Counted from the first letter of the stretch, positions 37,627 through 45,916 are shown. The stretch: DNA of 64,000 nucleotides from Flavobacterium profundi (GCF_006491645.1 NZ_VDCZ01000006.1:62001-126000), one strand, 5' to 3'. Notes: a model not told the origin generated them from the letters alone. Numbers and translations are program-made.

Positions 37627-38001
37627 ATGGATAAGAAGAAACCTGAAACCGTTGAAGAGTACATTGAACAACTACCTGAGAACGCACAATTGAAAATAAA
37701 AGAATTGCGTTCGATTTTAAAAAGCGTTGCACCAAAAGCAAAAGAAGGATTGAAATGGGGAAAACCAGTATTCGAATTAGAAACGATACTTTTCGCGTAT
37801 TCTGCACATAAATCTCACTTGAGTTTTATTCCAACTGGACCTGCGTTGAAACCCTTTGAAAAAGAACTTACGGAATACATAACTAAAAAAGATTCAGTTC
37901 AATTTTCATTCAATAATCCTTTGCCTGAAAATCTTATCCTTAAGATTGCTGAATACAGAAAGAAGGAGGTAGAAGAAAAGAATGCAAAATGGTATTATTA
38001 A
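37627..38001 (+). CDS. DUF1801 / YdhG-like protein
   Basis: The 124-residue cytoplasmic protein begins ETVEEYIEQLPENAQLKIKE, followed by PKAKEGLKWGKPVFELETIL and HKSHLSFIPTGPAL, all typical of the DUF1801 (YdhG/frataxin-like fold) family. The role is undefined. It sits alone between attC-like spacers, the pattern expected of a single-gene cassette; this family is common in mobile cassettes. Confidence 0.85.
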   Translation: MDKKKPETVEEYIEQLPENAQLKIKELRSILKSVAPKAKEGLKWGKPVFELETILFAYSAHKSHLSFIPTGPALKPFEKELTEYITKKDSVQFSFNNPLPENLILKIAEYRKKEVEEKNAKWYY

Positions 38002-38125
38002 AAAGGCCATTTGTCTACGAGTTTTCTAAAATAAATCTATATTTGTTAGGACTTGGTAATGGTTTACGCTACTACTTCTAGTCGTAAAATATTGTGGTGC
38101 TTTTAAAATTAAACGAATAACGTAA
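38002..38125 (+). other. Intergenic segment with possible promoter and degenerate spacer
   Basis: TATATTTG (38038-38045) is a -10-like element. The following GGTTTACGCTACTACTTCTA recalls a degraded attC-like end. No gene is seen. Confidence 0.35.
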
Positions 38126-39100
38126 ATGAAAAATGTCATACAATTGCGAATTAAAAAGTTAACTCTATTAATCTTAGTTACTTTTAGTTTTAATATGTTT
38201 TCACAGACTTTTGAGGAGAAAACAGAAGAGTTTGTTAGTATTCCTTATAGAAAAATCGAATATAAAGTTGACTTTCTAATAGATTCAGATGTTGTTAATA
38301 GCTTGCAAATTGATGAATATCAAATAGATAATTATGGAAGTTTTAAGCCCACAGACACAACATTATTTAAATCTCATTTTTTAAAGTATAAAGATGGAAA
38401 AATAATGACTAATTTAATAAAAGTTGTGAATAAAGACAGTTCATTACTGCCTGAGCAACTTGAAAAAGTAATGACTTATGATTCTTCTGGAAGATTAAGT
38501 AATATATTAACTACATATCTAGGTAAGGAAAAAACTGTCACTATTCAAAAGTTTAACTATTCAAATGATATAATAAAAAGGATATATTATTCAGAAAAAG
38601 ACACTATAAATCCTGATAATGAAATGTATACATATCGTGTGGATAATGACAACTATATTATTAGAGAATCTATTTTAATGAATAAATATCTTATAAGTTT
38701 TGATTTTAAATATAATACGAGGAAAGATGAAATTTTTAATAATTATGGGACGTATGATAAAAAAATGGAACATTTATATGATAAATCAGGTAACAAAACC
38801 CAAACGACATTTACTATTATTAATAAAGATGATGGAACAATAAAATATACAAACCTTGAAAAATATATATATGACAACAACAATAATCTAATAAAGGTAA
38901 TATTTGACAATGAATCTAAGAATGTAATAGAATATAAGTACGAGGATAATAGATTAGTTGAAGTTATTGAATTTTCAAAAGGTAAGGTGTTTACTAAAAA
39001 CAAATTTAAGTATGACAATTCAGGTAATTGGATCGAGATAGAGTTTATAAGGAGTAAGGATACCGAAAAAATTGTCAAAAGAAAAATTAATTACAAGTAG
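38126..39100 (+). CDS. Secreted protein with YD-like repeats
   Basis: The 324-residue protein has a hydrophobic signal segment (LTLLILVTFSFNMFSQ). The second half has spaced YD-type units such as YDSSGRLSNI, YDKSGNKTQT, YDNNNNLIKV and YDNSGNWIEIEF, roughly 20-30 residues apart, as in RHS/YD-repeat beta structures. It is short, so it is not a full RHS toxin. It probably lies in the periplasm or on the surface; function unknown. Confidence 0.75.
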   Translation: MKNVIQLRIKKLTLLILVTFSFNMFSQTFEEKTEEFVSIPYRKIEYKVDFLIDSDVVNSLQIDEYQIDNYGSFKPTDTTLFKSHFLKYKDGKIMTNLIKVVNKDSSLLPEQLEKVMTYDSSGRLSNILTTYLGKEKTVTIQKFNYSNDIIKRIYYSEKDTINPDNEMYTYRVDNDNYIIRESILMNKYLISFDFKYNTRKDEIFNNYGTYDKKMEHLYDKSGNKTQTTFTIINKDDGTIKYTNLEKYIYDNNNNLIKVIFDNESKNVIEYKYEDNRLVEVIEFSKGKVFTKNKFKYDNSGNWIEIEFIRSKDTEKIVKRKINYK

Positions 39101-39263
39101 AAGGATAATTTACAGTTTGACTAATTTAAAGATTTTCTAAAATAATAAATGACACCACAACAATATATATAAAAAGTAGTGGTTTAATCCTTCAATAGAA
39201 ATAAAATGAACGAATTAGAGGTTTTACACTAAATCTTTGTGTACAACTCAAAACACACTATAT

Positions 39264-39956
39264 ATGAGAAACAGTATGTTGATTTTATTAGGACTATTAT
39301 TGACCTTTAATTTAGTTGCTCAAACAAATAGAAGAAGTATTCAATTGACGGGCTCCATTTCTGAAAAATATCCTATAGCTATGACTTTAGCTATTGAAAA
39401 TGATACTGTACGAGGATTTTATTATTACGAAAAATACAAGACAAAAATTGTATTAGAAGGTCAAGTGATAGGAACTAAATTTATTTTAAATGAATCTAGT
39501 GATTATGAACCTGAATTTAAAATAGGATTTATTGGAGAAGTAACTGACACTAGTTTTGTTGGAAAATGGGTTGACAAAACAAAAGATAAAAGATTAAAAT
39601 GTGAATTGACTATTGCGTCAGACAAGCAAATAAAAGTAACAGAGGATATTCTTCAAATTGAAGGAACCTATGAAGATTTGTTTAATTCTGAAAAATATTT
39701 GGGCTCCGTTACCTTAAAAAATATCCTTGGAGAACTATTTTTTTTTGAAATATCAAATGGAACAGAGTCGGGATGCTTAGGTTACTTAAAAGGAGTTGTA
39801 AAATTAATAGATTTACAGAATGGAATTTTTTCAACAGAAGCATGCAAAAAAATCGAATTTAATTTACTAGACAATGAATTGATACTAAAAGAAGATAATT
39901 GTGACTTTCATGGAATGCGATGTCCGTTTGAAGGAAAATATAAGAAGAGTGAATAG
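39264..39956 (+). CDS. Uncharacterised secreted protein
   Basis: The ATG at 39264 gives the signal peptide MRNSMLILLGLLLTFNLVAQ, so the preceding in-frame bases are leader. The ~230-residue mature part has beta-rich units such as YYEKYKTKIVLEGQVIG and GFIGEVTDTSFVGKW. The C-terminal half has four cysteines, ending DCFHG-like (NCDFHGMRCPFEGKY). Family unknown. Confidence 0.7.
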   Translation: MRNSMLILLGLLLTFNLVAQTNRRSIQLTGSISEKYPIAMTLAIENDTVRGFYYYEKYKTKIVLEGQVIGTKFILNESSDYEPEFKIGFIGEVTDTSFVGKWVDKTKDKRLKCELTIASDKQIKVTEDILQIEGTYEDLFNSEKYLGSVTLKNILGELFFFEISNGTESGCLGYLKGVVKLIDLQNGIFSTEACKKIEFNLLDNELILKEDNCDFHGMRCPFEGKYKKSE

Positions 39957-39988
39957 ATTATATTCTATGTGAAACTTTTATACAATCT

Positions 39989-40483
39989 ATGAAAAAAATA
40001 ATCTTAATAGTTCTATTCATTATACTATCATTTTTAGCTTATAATTATTTTGCCTATCCAAACTTTAGACAAATAGAAGAAGTATTATCAAAAAACCAAG
40101 AAGAAGCAAATCAAAATAATTGGCGAGATACTTATAGTAATGATGTACAAAAGAATCAAAAAGTAATATCAGAATTCATAAACAAAGTTGCTAAAGCAAA
40201 ATGTTATAATAACCCTTTCTTTTTACCAAAGGAAATCGATAAACATACAGCACAACGCCTTGCTAAAATACTATCCGATTCGAGTTCGTATATTTGGGGA
40301 GAAACTACCGTAGCATATAATCGAAAGCTCCTATTTTTAGATGACCAAGACAACATAATTGCAATAACTGAAATTGATGAAGAAAATGAGTTTATAGACA
40401 CTTATCCATTCAGAAGAACATATAAATGGGGGAAATTATCTAAAAAAGGTCGTAAAGAATTTTTTGCTGCAATAGATAACTAA
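39989..40483 (+). CDS. Uncharacterised membrane-anchored protein
   Basis: The 164-residue protein has an N-terminal hydrophobic segment (KIILIVLFIILSFLAYNYFA) acting as a signal anchor, followed by a soluble domain with NPFFLPKEIDKHTAQRLAKI. The stop codon is fused to the next attC-like element. Family unknown. Confidence 0.68.
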   Translation: MKKIILIVLFIILSFLAYNYFAYPNFRQIEEVLSKNQEEANQNNWRDTYSNDVQKNQKVISEFINKVAKAKCYNNPFFLPKEIDKHTAQRLAKILSDSSSYIWGETTVAYNRKLLFLDDQDNIIAITEIDEENEFIDTYPFRRTYKWGKLSKKGRKEFFAAIDN

Positions 40484-40631
40484 CGCTTCACATAATTATT
40501 AGCTTGTAAAAAGATTGCGAATTTTGCAGAGAATTCTTGTTTGCATTTCTCAAGAAATTGTATCTTCAATAGCAATAATAGGTTTTCAAACTCCCAACAT
40601 CTCCAAGTTCTAAAACGATAGCGGTTAGCTT
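40481..40631 (+). repeat. attC-like element D
   Basis: It begins TAACGCTTCACA at the stop codon and ends GATAGCGGTTAGC, so TAACGCT and AGCGGTTA form imperfect outer arms. The interior ATTGCGAATTTT ... CAAGAAATTGTATCTTCAATA matches the interior of element E at 41601-41735, showing that the two are copies of one family. Confidence 0.55.
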
Positions 40632-40688
40632 AAAAAAGCCAGAAAATTTTAATTTATTTTCTTGTAACAATCTTCCATTGTCTCCGTC

Positions 40689-40711
40689 CAATCAATCAAT
40701 CAATCAATCAA
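40689..40711 (+). repeat. CAAT tetranucleotide repeat before the CPBP protease gene
   Basis: Five perfect CAAT units plus CAA (40689-40711) end 4 bp before the ATG at 40716. Slippage would change leader spacing. Confidence 0.85.
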
Positions 40712-40715
40712 AATT

Positions 40716-41576
40716 ATGAATCAATCCCTCAAAAAAATTTGGTATTTCCCAATTACAAAAATAATTGTGGGAATAACGTTTTGCTTTTCTCTTTTTGTAG
40801 TACTACAAAATTTTGTATCAAAACCACTATTTTATAGCGTAATCGAAGACAAAAACACGGCCGACCCATTCATCCATCTGGTTTCTGTTTTGGTACTACT
40901 TTCAAGTTACTATTTTTTATTTCGCTGGTATGAAAAACGAGAAGTTAAAGAACTTTCAATAAAACACTTACCCAAAGAAATGTTTGGTGGCTTTTTAATT
41001 GGATTTGCTGCTATTTCAGTATCAATTTTTATTTTATATCTATTGGGATACTATCAAATTATTAGTATAGGTAGTGATAATTATTCCTTTAAATTGTTCA
41101 TGACACTGGTTGTTGCTGCTTTAATTGAAGATCTTTTTACCAGAGGTTTAGTATTACGCGAACTAGAAAACTGGTTGGGAACGAACCTTGCCATTCTAAT
41201 CATAATGATCATTGAAACGTATCATATTTTTAATCCAAACACCACTTGGTTTAGCTTTTTTATGTCGCTGTGTTGGGGATTTACCATGTCAATGCTTTTT
41301 GTATATACTAAAAGAGTTTGGTTGCCTTTTTTCTTTCATTTAGGTTGGAATTTTGCGCAACCTTTTTATGGTTCAAACCTTACAGGATTAGAGGATATGG
41401 GTAAAATTATTCATGCTAAATTTGAAGGTCCAGTTTTGTTTACAGGCGGAGGAATTGGCATTGAAGATTCTATTATAACAGTATCAATTTTATTATCAAT
41501 AGGTGTTTTTTTATATCATCGTTCTAGTAAAGAAGGTAAAATAATTAAAAGGAAAACAATTAGAATAGGAGTTTAA
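40716..41576 (+). CDS. CPBP-family intramembrane metalloprotease (CAAX-like)
   Basis: The 286-residue protein has about seven or eight hydrophobic helices. The CPBP motif 1 is present as EDLFTRG, with Asp in place of the second Glu of EExxxR. The HxxxN motif is in HLGWN. Intermediate His in ETYHIFNP is also retained. Members cleave within membranes or act as bacteriocin immunity factors; the substrate is unknown. It sits between two attC-like elements as a single-gene unit, with a CAAT repeat in its leader. Confidence 0.86.
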   Translation: MNQSLKKIWYFPITKIIVGITFCFSLFVVLQNFVSKPLFYSVIEDKNTADPFIHLVSVLVLLSSYYFLFRWYEKREVKELSIKHLPKEMFGGFLIGFAAISVSIFILYLLGYYQIISIGSDNYSFKLFMTLVVAALIEDLFTRGLVLRELENWLGTNLAILIIMIIETYHIFNPNTTWFSFFMSLCWGFTMSMLFVYTKRVWLPFFFHLGWNFAQPFYGSNLTGLEDMGKIIHAKFEGPVLFTGGGIGIEDSIITVSILLSIGVFLYHRSSKEGKIIKRKTIRIGV

Positions 41577-41600
41577 AAGCATATTTTTAAAAGTTGATAC

Positions 41601-41735
41601 CTATAACACAGTTTATGCGCTATTGCAAATTTTTAGTAAATACAGTTTTAATCTCGCAAGAAATTTTATCTTTAATAAAATGATCTTTTTATGGAATTCA
41701 CCAAGCCAAAAAACTGCGAGACGTTATGCGATAAC
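41601..41735 (+). repeat. attC-like element E
   Basis: It runs from CTATAACACAGTTTATGCGC to GCGAGACGTTATGCGATAAC. The right end contains GTTATGC, close to the attC core GTTRRRY. The interior TTGCAAATTTTT ... CAAGAAATTTTATCTTTAATA parallels element D. In-frame codons upstream of the next gene cross this element and are not coding. Confidence 0.55.
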
Positions 41736-41768
41736 TTGAAAAAACTGTATAAACATTACTTCATAAAA

Positions 41769-42272
41769 ATGAATCTTAGCAAAATTATAATATGTATTTT
41801 AATATCATTCGCAGGATTTAGTCAAAATCAGTTGTCAGGAAGAATTTTTCTCACGGATACAGATTATGATTATCATTATATTACTGTTTTACTCAAAAAA
41901 AAAGATTCAATTCTTACAGGTTCTCAGATTGATAGTCTTGGTAATTATAAATTAGTAAAAAAAATACCTTCTGGGAATTACAAAGTTGTTATTAATCATC
42001 TTGGGGAAAAAGATATGATTATAGAAAATATAATTGTTGATGAAAAAGATTTAGTTATTGATATAAACTATCCTGGACCATGTACCTATTTTAAAAACAA
42101 GCCTAGAAAATGTGTTGGTAGTCATACAGATAATATAATACCAATAGTGTATGGTCTACCTTCAAAAATAATGATAAAAAAAGCAAAAAAAGGGAAAATT
42201 CATTTGGGTGGTTGTGAAGTTTCAAAATGCGATCCTTATTTTTTTTGTAAGACTCACAATATAGAGCTATAG
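41769..42272 (+). CDS. Secreted protein with carboxypeptidase-regulatory-like domain
   Basis: The ATG at 41769 gives a signal peptide MNLSKIIICILISFAGFSQ. The mature part begins with a beta domain (LSGRIFLTDTDYDYHYITVL, then GNYKLVKKIPSGNYKVVI) like carboxypeptidase-regulatory domains. It ends in a Lys- and Cys-rich tail with five cysteines. It is about 167 residues. Function unknown. Confidence 0.7.
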   Translation: MNLSKIIICILISFAGFSQNQLSGRIFLTDTDYDYHYITVLLKKKDSILTGSQIDSLGNYKLVKKIPSGNYKVVINHLGEKDMIIENIIVDEKDLVIDINYPGPCTYFKNKPRKCVGSHTDNIIPIVYGLPSKIMIKKAKKGKIHLGGCEVSKCDPYFFCKTHNIEL

Positions 42273-42407
42273 GAGCATCTGATAATAGTGTTTTTTTTTA
42301 AAAGAAATTGGAGTTTAAATAGCAATATGAAAGGCTTTTAGTAATTAACACTACAGTTTCCGTATAAATAATTATTTAGTAATTAGTTTAAAGTTTAATC
42401 GATTCAA

Positions 42408-42866
42408 ATGCAAGTAAATAGAATTATTTTTTTATGTTTATTACTGTTTGGTTTGACAAATAGTAGTTATGGACAGGATACTATTAAATTGAAGAAAAAG
42501 CCAAAAGTAACACTCAAAAGTTGGTATCCCGAATATAAAGATTTTCCTAAGTTAAAAATAGGTAAAAGAAAACTCTTATTTGTAGTAATTCCTGAATTTA
42601 ATGGTACTAATTTTTGGAAGAATCATATTGCTTTAAAAGCAATTAATGCCGAAGTTGCTATTGAAGAAACTGTAAAAGACAATCAATATTTGGTTTTAGT
42701 CCATGCAACTAACCAGCAAGAAATAGAATTTGAATTATGGTATGATTTAGAAAAAGATACGATTCTAATATATAAGAATGGAAATTGGATCAACGCAAGA
42801 GAACTCTATAAATTAGATGGAAATCGAATCTTAATTGATACCGTAAAATTACAATTAGAAAACTAA
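42408..42866 (+). CDS. Uncharacterised secreted protein
   Basis: The 152-residue protein has a signal peptide (MQVNRIIFLCLLLFGLTNSSYGQ). The mature domain includes KLKKKPKVTLKSWYPEYKDF and is basic at its start. It is 20 bp upstream of a small membrane-protein gene. Family unknown. Confidence 0.68.
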   Translation: MQVNRIIFLCLLLFGLTNSSYGQDTIKLKKKPKVTLKSWYPEYKDFPKLKIGKRKLLFVVIPEFNGTNFWKNHIALKAINAEVAIEETVKDNQYLVLVHATNQQEIEFELWYDLEKDTILIYKNGNWINARELYKLDGNRILIDTVKLQLEN

Positions 42867-42886
42867 ATTAAATTTTCCTTCCATTA

Positions 42887-43246
42887 ATGAACCCATTTGC
42901 ATTTTCTCTTTTATTAATCTTGAGTCCTTTAGTTTTCCAAATTATTTTGGGTACACGATCTCTTTTGAATAAAAACCGTTGGCATTTAGATAGGATAGCT
43001 ACTTTTACTATAATTCTAGAGGTAGTATTTATTTTTATAGGCACACAACTTACTGCTATCGATGCAGAGAAACAAGCTATTCATTGTGGAATGCCACAAT
43101 TTGCGGTGGTGTTTTTTGGCATTTTTATTTGGGGAGTATTAGTAATTACTATTGGAATCCAACAATGGATTAGAGTCTATAGAGCAAAGAAAATAAGGAT
43201 TCATTTTAATTTATATTTCATATCTTACAACAAGATTACTTATTAA
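42887..43246 (+). CDS. Small integral membrane protein
   Basis: The 119-residue protein has three hydrophobic segments (about 5-22, 38-55 and 72-92) and a basic C-terminal tail. It starts 20 bp after the preceding secreted-protein gene and ends 16 bp before the next, so the three likely form one transcript. Family unknown. Confidence 0.68.
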   Translation: MNPFAFSLLLILSPLVFQIILGTRSLLNKNRWHLDRIATFTIILEVVFIFIGTQLTAIDAEKQAIHCGMPQFAVVFFGIFIWGVLVITIGIQQWIRVYRAKKIRIHFNLYFISYNKITY

Positions 43247-43262
43247 ATTAATCTAAATATTA

Positions 43263-43724
43263 ATGAAACACATTTTTATATTGATTTCAGTTTTTGCTGC
43301 ACTTTTTGTTTTTGACGATATAAATATACAATGGGAAGATGAGGTAACGGGTGATTTTTCATTTTCTAAAAAACAGTCTATGAAATGTGAAGCTTGGTGT
43401 TATGAATTTGCTGGTTGTACAGAAATTTTTGCGAAAAGGTTGAGTAAAGATTCTATTGTATGTTATACGCTTCCTAATGAGACTACTCATTCTACGTTGC
43501 ATTTTTATATCGTTAAGGATAAGATTTGTCAACCAAGGATTGAATTAAACAGTATTACAGGAACAAAAAAAAACTATTCTTCTAATAAAGGCAAAATGAA
43601 AATAGATAAAAAATTGTTTCAAAAAAAAATAGTAAAAGCAGATTTTGAAATGCAGTTTCATCATGACGAAAATCCTTCTAAGAGTATGTTTTGGAAAGGC
43701 AAAATCTTTGCTAAAATTAAATAA
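43263..43724 (+). CDS. Uncharacterised secreted protein
   Basis: The 153-residue protein has a signal-like N-terminus (MKHIFILISVFAALFVF) without an obvious cleavage site. Cysteines occur at CEAWCYEFAGC and later. The C-terminal half is Lys-rich. The second palindrome array starts 85 bp after its stop. Family unknown. Confidence 0.65.
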   Translation: MKHIFILISVFAALFVFDDINIQWEDEVTGDFSFSKKQSMKCEAWCYEFAGCTEIFAKRLSKDSIVCYTLPNETTHSTLHFYIVKDKICQPRIELNSITGTKKNYSSNKGKMKIDKKLFQKKIVKADFEMQFHHDENPSKSMFWKGKIFAKIK

Positions 43725-43809
43725 CGGTTAACTATAATCTGTTTTCTATAATAAGATGTTTATCCAATGTTCTAGCGCAACAAATTCAAAAGTTTTGAAT
43801 GCTATTACT

Positions 43810-44009
43810 TTAAATTTTACCTCGAGACCCTAAAATTTTACCTCAGGAACCTAAAATTTTAAGTCTAGGACATAAAATTTTACCTCAGAGACTTAAAATT
43901 TTACGTTGGGTAACGTAAAATTTTAAGTTAAGTACATAAAACTTTACCTCTAGGACATAAAATTTTAACCCTAAGACATAAAAATTTAAGATGGTGCTAT
44001 AAAATTTTA
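43810..44009. repeat. Helically phased palindrome array 2 (10 units of TAAAATTTTA)
   Basis: Units start at 43810, 43831, 43852, 43873, 43894, 43916, 43937, 43958, 43979 and 44000, so nine spacings are eight of 21 bp and one of 22. Seven cores are exact. Units 1 (TTAAATTTTA), 7 (TAAAACTTTA) and 9 (TAAAAATTTA) are degenerate. Spacers resemble CCTCTAGGACA, the same family and orientation as array 1. The remainder of the 463-bp gap holds no gene. Confidence 0.95.
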
Positions 44010-44187
44010 AGTTTTTTGGACTTTTGGAAAGATTTACTGCTGCTAGAATCTATACCTAAAAATAAGACATTACTAGAAAAACATTTAATTTATTTTTAAT
44101 TCGATTAGATTATTACAAATCTTTATTCTAAATTTCGTGTTTTAGAAACCTAAATTTAACCCATTACTAATTTTAAATAAAAGTAAA

Positions 44188-44487
44188 ATGAACAGAGAAT
44201 ACCAGTTAAGCTTTTGCAAAGTATGTGAAAACAGAAAAATGGAAATGAGCAGAGGACTGCTTTGCGGTTTAACTAATGAATTTGCCGATTTTAATGAAAA
44301 CTGCCCCAAATTTGTAGGTGATGAAGTAGAAGTGAAAAAACTCATACAAAACAAAGAAATGGAAAAAAGAATGGTTGAAGAATTAGAAAGAAGTGGTAGC
44401 ACTGCCAATAGTTCGGTATGGATTGTGATCCGAATTATTGGATTAATTTTAGCGCTTATTCTTTTTATTGCTCGAGCAATGAGATAA
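44188..44487 (+). CDS. Small four-cysteine protein with C-terminal membrane helix
   Basis: The 99-residue protein opens with a Cys motif (FCKVCENRKMEMSRG, then LLCGLTNEFADF and NCPKF), giving C-x2-C ... C-G-L-T ... C, likely a small zinc-binding knuckle. A charged helix follows, and a hydrophobic segment at ~77-97. The same motif order is found in the protein at 47626. It is probably cytoplasmic with a membrane anchor. Function unknown. Confidence 0.78.
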   Translation: MNREYQLSFCKVCENRKMEMSRGLLCGLTNEFADFNENCPKFVGDEVEVKKLIQNKEMEKRMVEELERSGSTANSSVWIVIRIIGLILALILFIARAMR

Positions 44488-44530
44488 ATGAGAAAATTTT
44501 TACTTTAAATTATTATTATTCACATACAAA

Positions 44531-45055
44531 ATGAGATTTGAAATTCCTTTTGATAAAGTTATATATAAGGAGCAAATGGTGCTACACTATAATTTAGTTT
44601 GGAATGCTAATTTGAAAAAAAATAAAAGAAGTTTTTATTTTTATATTCTTTCTTTATTTGCTGCAATTATAATGGTTTTGCAAAATAATTGCTTGGCTTT
44701 TCTTTTTTTAGTAATAGGAGGTTATGGTGTATTAAATTGTTATAGTTTTTATAAATTATATAGAAAAAATAAAAAGAATTATTATAAACTTCTTCATTCA
44801 GAAATGAAGAAACAATTACAAGCGAGTAGTGTTTCAATTTGGGAATTAGACAAGGATTATTTTATATATAAATGTTATAATCTTGAATTTAAAATAAATT
44901 GGTCAGATGTTAAAGGTTATAGGATTATTGAAAATAATCTTTTTTTAGATTTATTTACAGGAAGTTCTTATATAATTGGAGCAAAAGAAATTGGTGATAT
45001 TGCTTTCAAAGAACTAATTCTTTTTATTAAAGAATTAAACATTGAAAACGAATAA
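44531..45055 (+). CDS. YcxB-like membrane protein
   Basis: The 174-residue protein has two adjacent hydrophobic helices (about 37-72) followed by a soluble beta domain with YKCYNLEFKINWSDVKGYRI and IGAKEIGDIAFKELILFIKE, which fits the YcxB C-terminal-like family. The role is unknown. It is 43 bp after the four-Cys protein gene. Confidence 0.75.
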   Translation: MRFEIPFDKVIYKEQMVLHYNLVWNANLKKNKRSFYFYILSLFAAIIMVLQNNCLAFLFLVIGGYGVLNCYSFYKLYRKNKKNYYKLLHSEMKKQLQASSVSIWELDKDYFIYKCYNLEFKINWSDVKGYRIIENNLFLDLFTGSSYIIGAKEIGDIAFKELILFIKELNIENE

Positions 45056-45090
45056 AAATCTTATCCGATATGATATAACTAATTTATTCT

Positions 45091-45098
45091 ATATTTGC
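45091..45098 (+). promoter_or_regulatory. -10 element upstream of the 45.2-kb gene
   Basis: A TATATTTG-type element near 45090-45098 lies 55 bp before the ATG at 45152. It supports placing the start at that ATG and not at upstream in-frame codons. Confidence 0.5.
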
Positions 45099-45151
45099 AT
45101 TTTTTAAATAAAATGCTAAGTTTTCTTTCTACACCAAATAATATATTCAAA

Positions 45152-45745
45152 ATGAAATATAAAATAGTTTTACTTTTCATATTAGCATTCCATTTTCATG
45201 CTTTAGCTCAATTTGGAGAGCCAATGAGAACTTCAGTAGTAGTGCTCAAAAACGGTGAAATATTACAGGGAATAGGAAAAACAAAAAAGAAGGGATTTAA
45301 ATTTAAATCAAACGATGCATCCGATGCTTACACTATAGATTTTTCTGAGATTGATTATATACAACAAGAATTTTCAAAAGCTGAAAAGAAGATTTTTAGG
45401 TTTTTTGAAACCGATAGTGACGCAAGTATAATTAAAGTAGAAGAGCTTATAAATGGAGAAAAAGTGCAACTATATGCTCAAATTTATACTGTGAATACAG
45501 GTGGTGTTGGTGAAATGTCAATGACTCAAACGGTTGTAAAATATTATATTAAGAGAAAATCCGATACAAGATTGACAATGTTAGGACGTTATATTCCTTT
45601 AGCCAATAATCTAAAGGAAAAAGTAAAGATGTATTTTTCTGATTGTGCAGAACTACTTAAAAAAATAGAAGAGAAAGAGTTTAGAATGCGTAGCGGTTTA
45701 GAACAAATTGTTAATTTTTACAATGAAAATTGTGAGACTAATTAA
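45152..45745 (+). CDS. Uncharacterised secreted protein, paralogue of the 24.7-kb gene
   Basis: The ATG at 45152 gives a signal peptide MKYKIVLLFILAFHFHALAQ. The mature protein begins with VVVLKNGEILQGIGKTKKKG, continues with VVKYYIKRKSDTRL and YFSDCAELLKKIEEKE, and ends IVNFYNENCETN. The order and the two conserved cysteines match the product at 24736-25332. Function unknown. Confidence 0.75.
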   Translation: MKYKIVLLFILAFHFHALAQFGEPMRTSVVVLKNGEILQGIGKTKKKGFKFKSNDASDAYTIDFSEIDYIQQEFSKAEKKIFRFFETDSDASIIKVEELINGEKVQLYAQIYTVNTGGVGEMSMTQTVVKYYIKRKSDTRLTMLGRYIPLANNLKEKVKMYFSDCAELLKKIEEKEFRMRSGLEQIVNFYNENCETN

Positions 45746-45916
45746 TTTATTGTGTTATCTATAAAATGTAACGTTATTTAACTCCTAATTTATTTCGAAT
45801 GTTTTTTTATTAAAAAAAAATATTTTGAATTATAATTTTATCAGAATGGTATTTCTAGTTAAAATAAATTATTAGAAAAACTTCACTTTTCTCCTTACTA
45901 ACTTCTAAATTTTTCC

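Noticed and set aside
38743-39078. Minus-strand hydrophobic ORF
   Set aside because: It is a shadow of the YD-repeat gene; AT-rich codons read in reverse give a false membrane-like protein.
41691-41768. Longer N-terminus for the secreted protein at 41769
   Set aside because: The upstream codons run through attC-like element E, and the signal peptide starts at the ATG at 41769.
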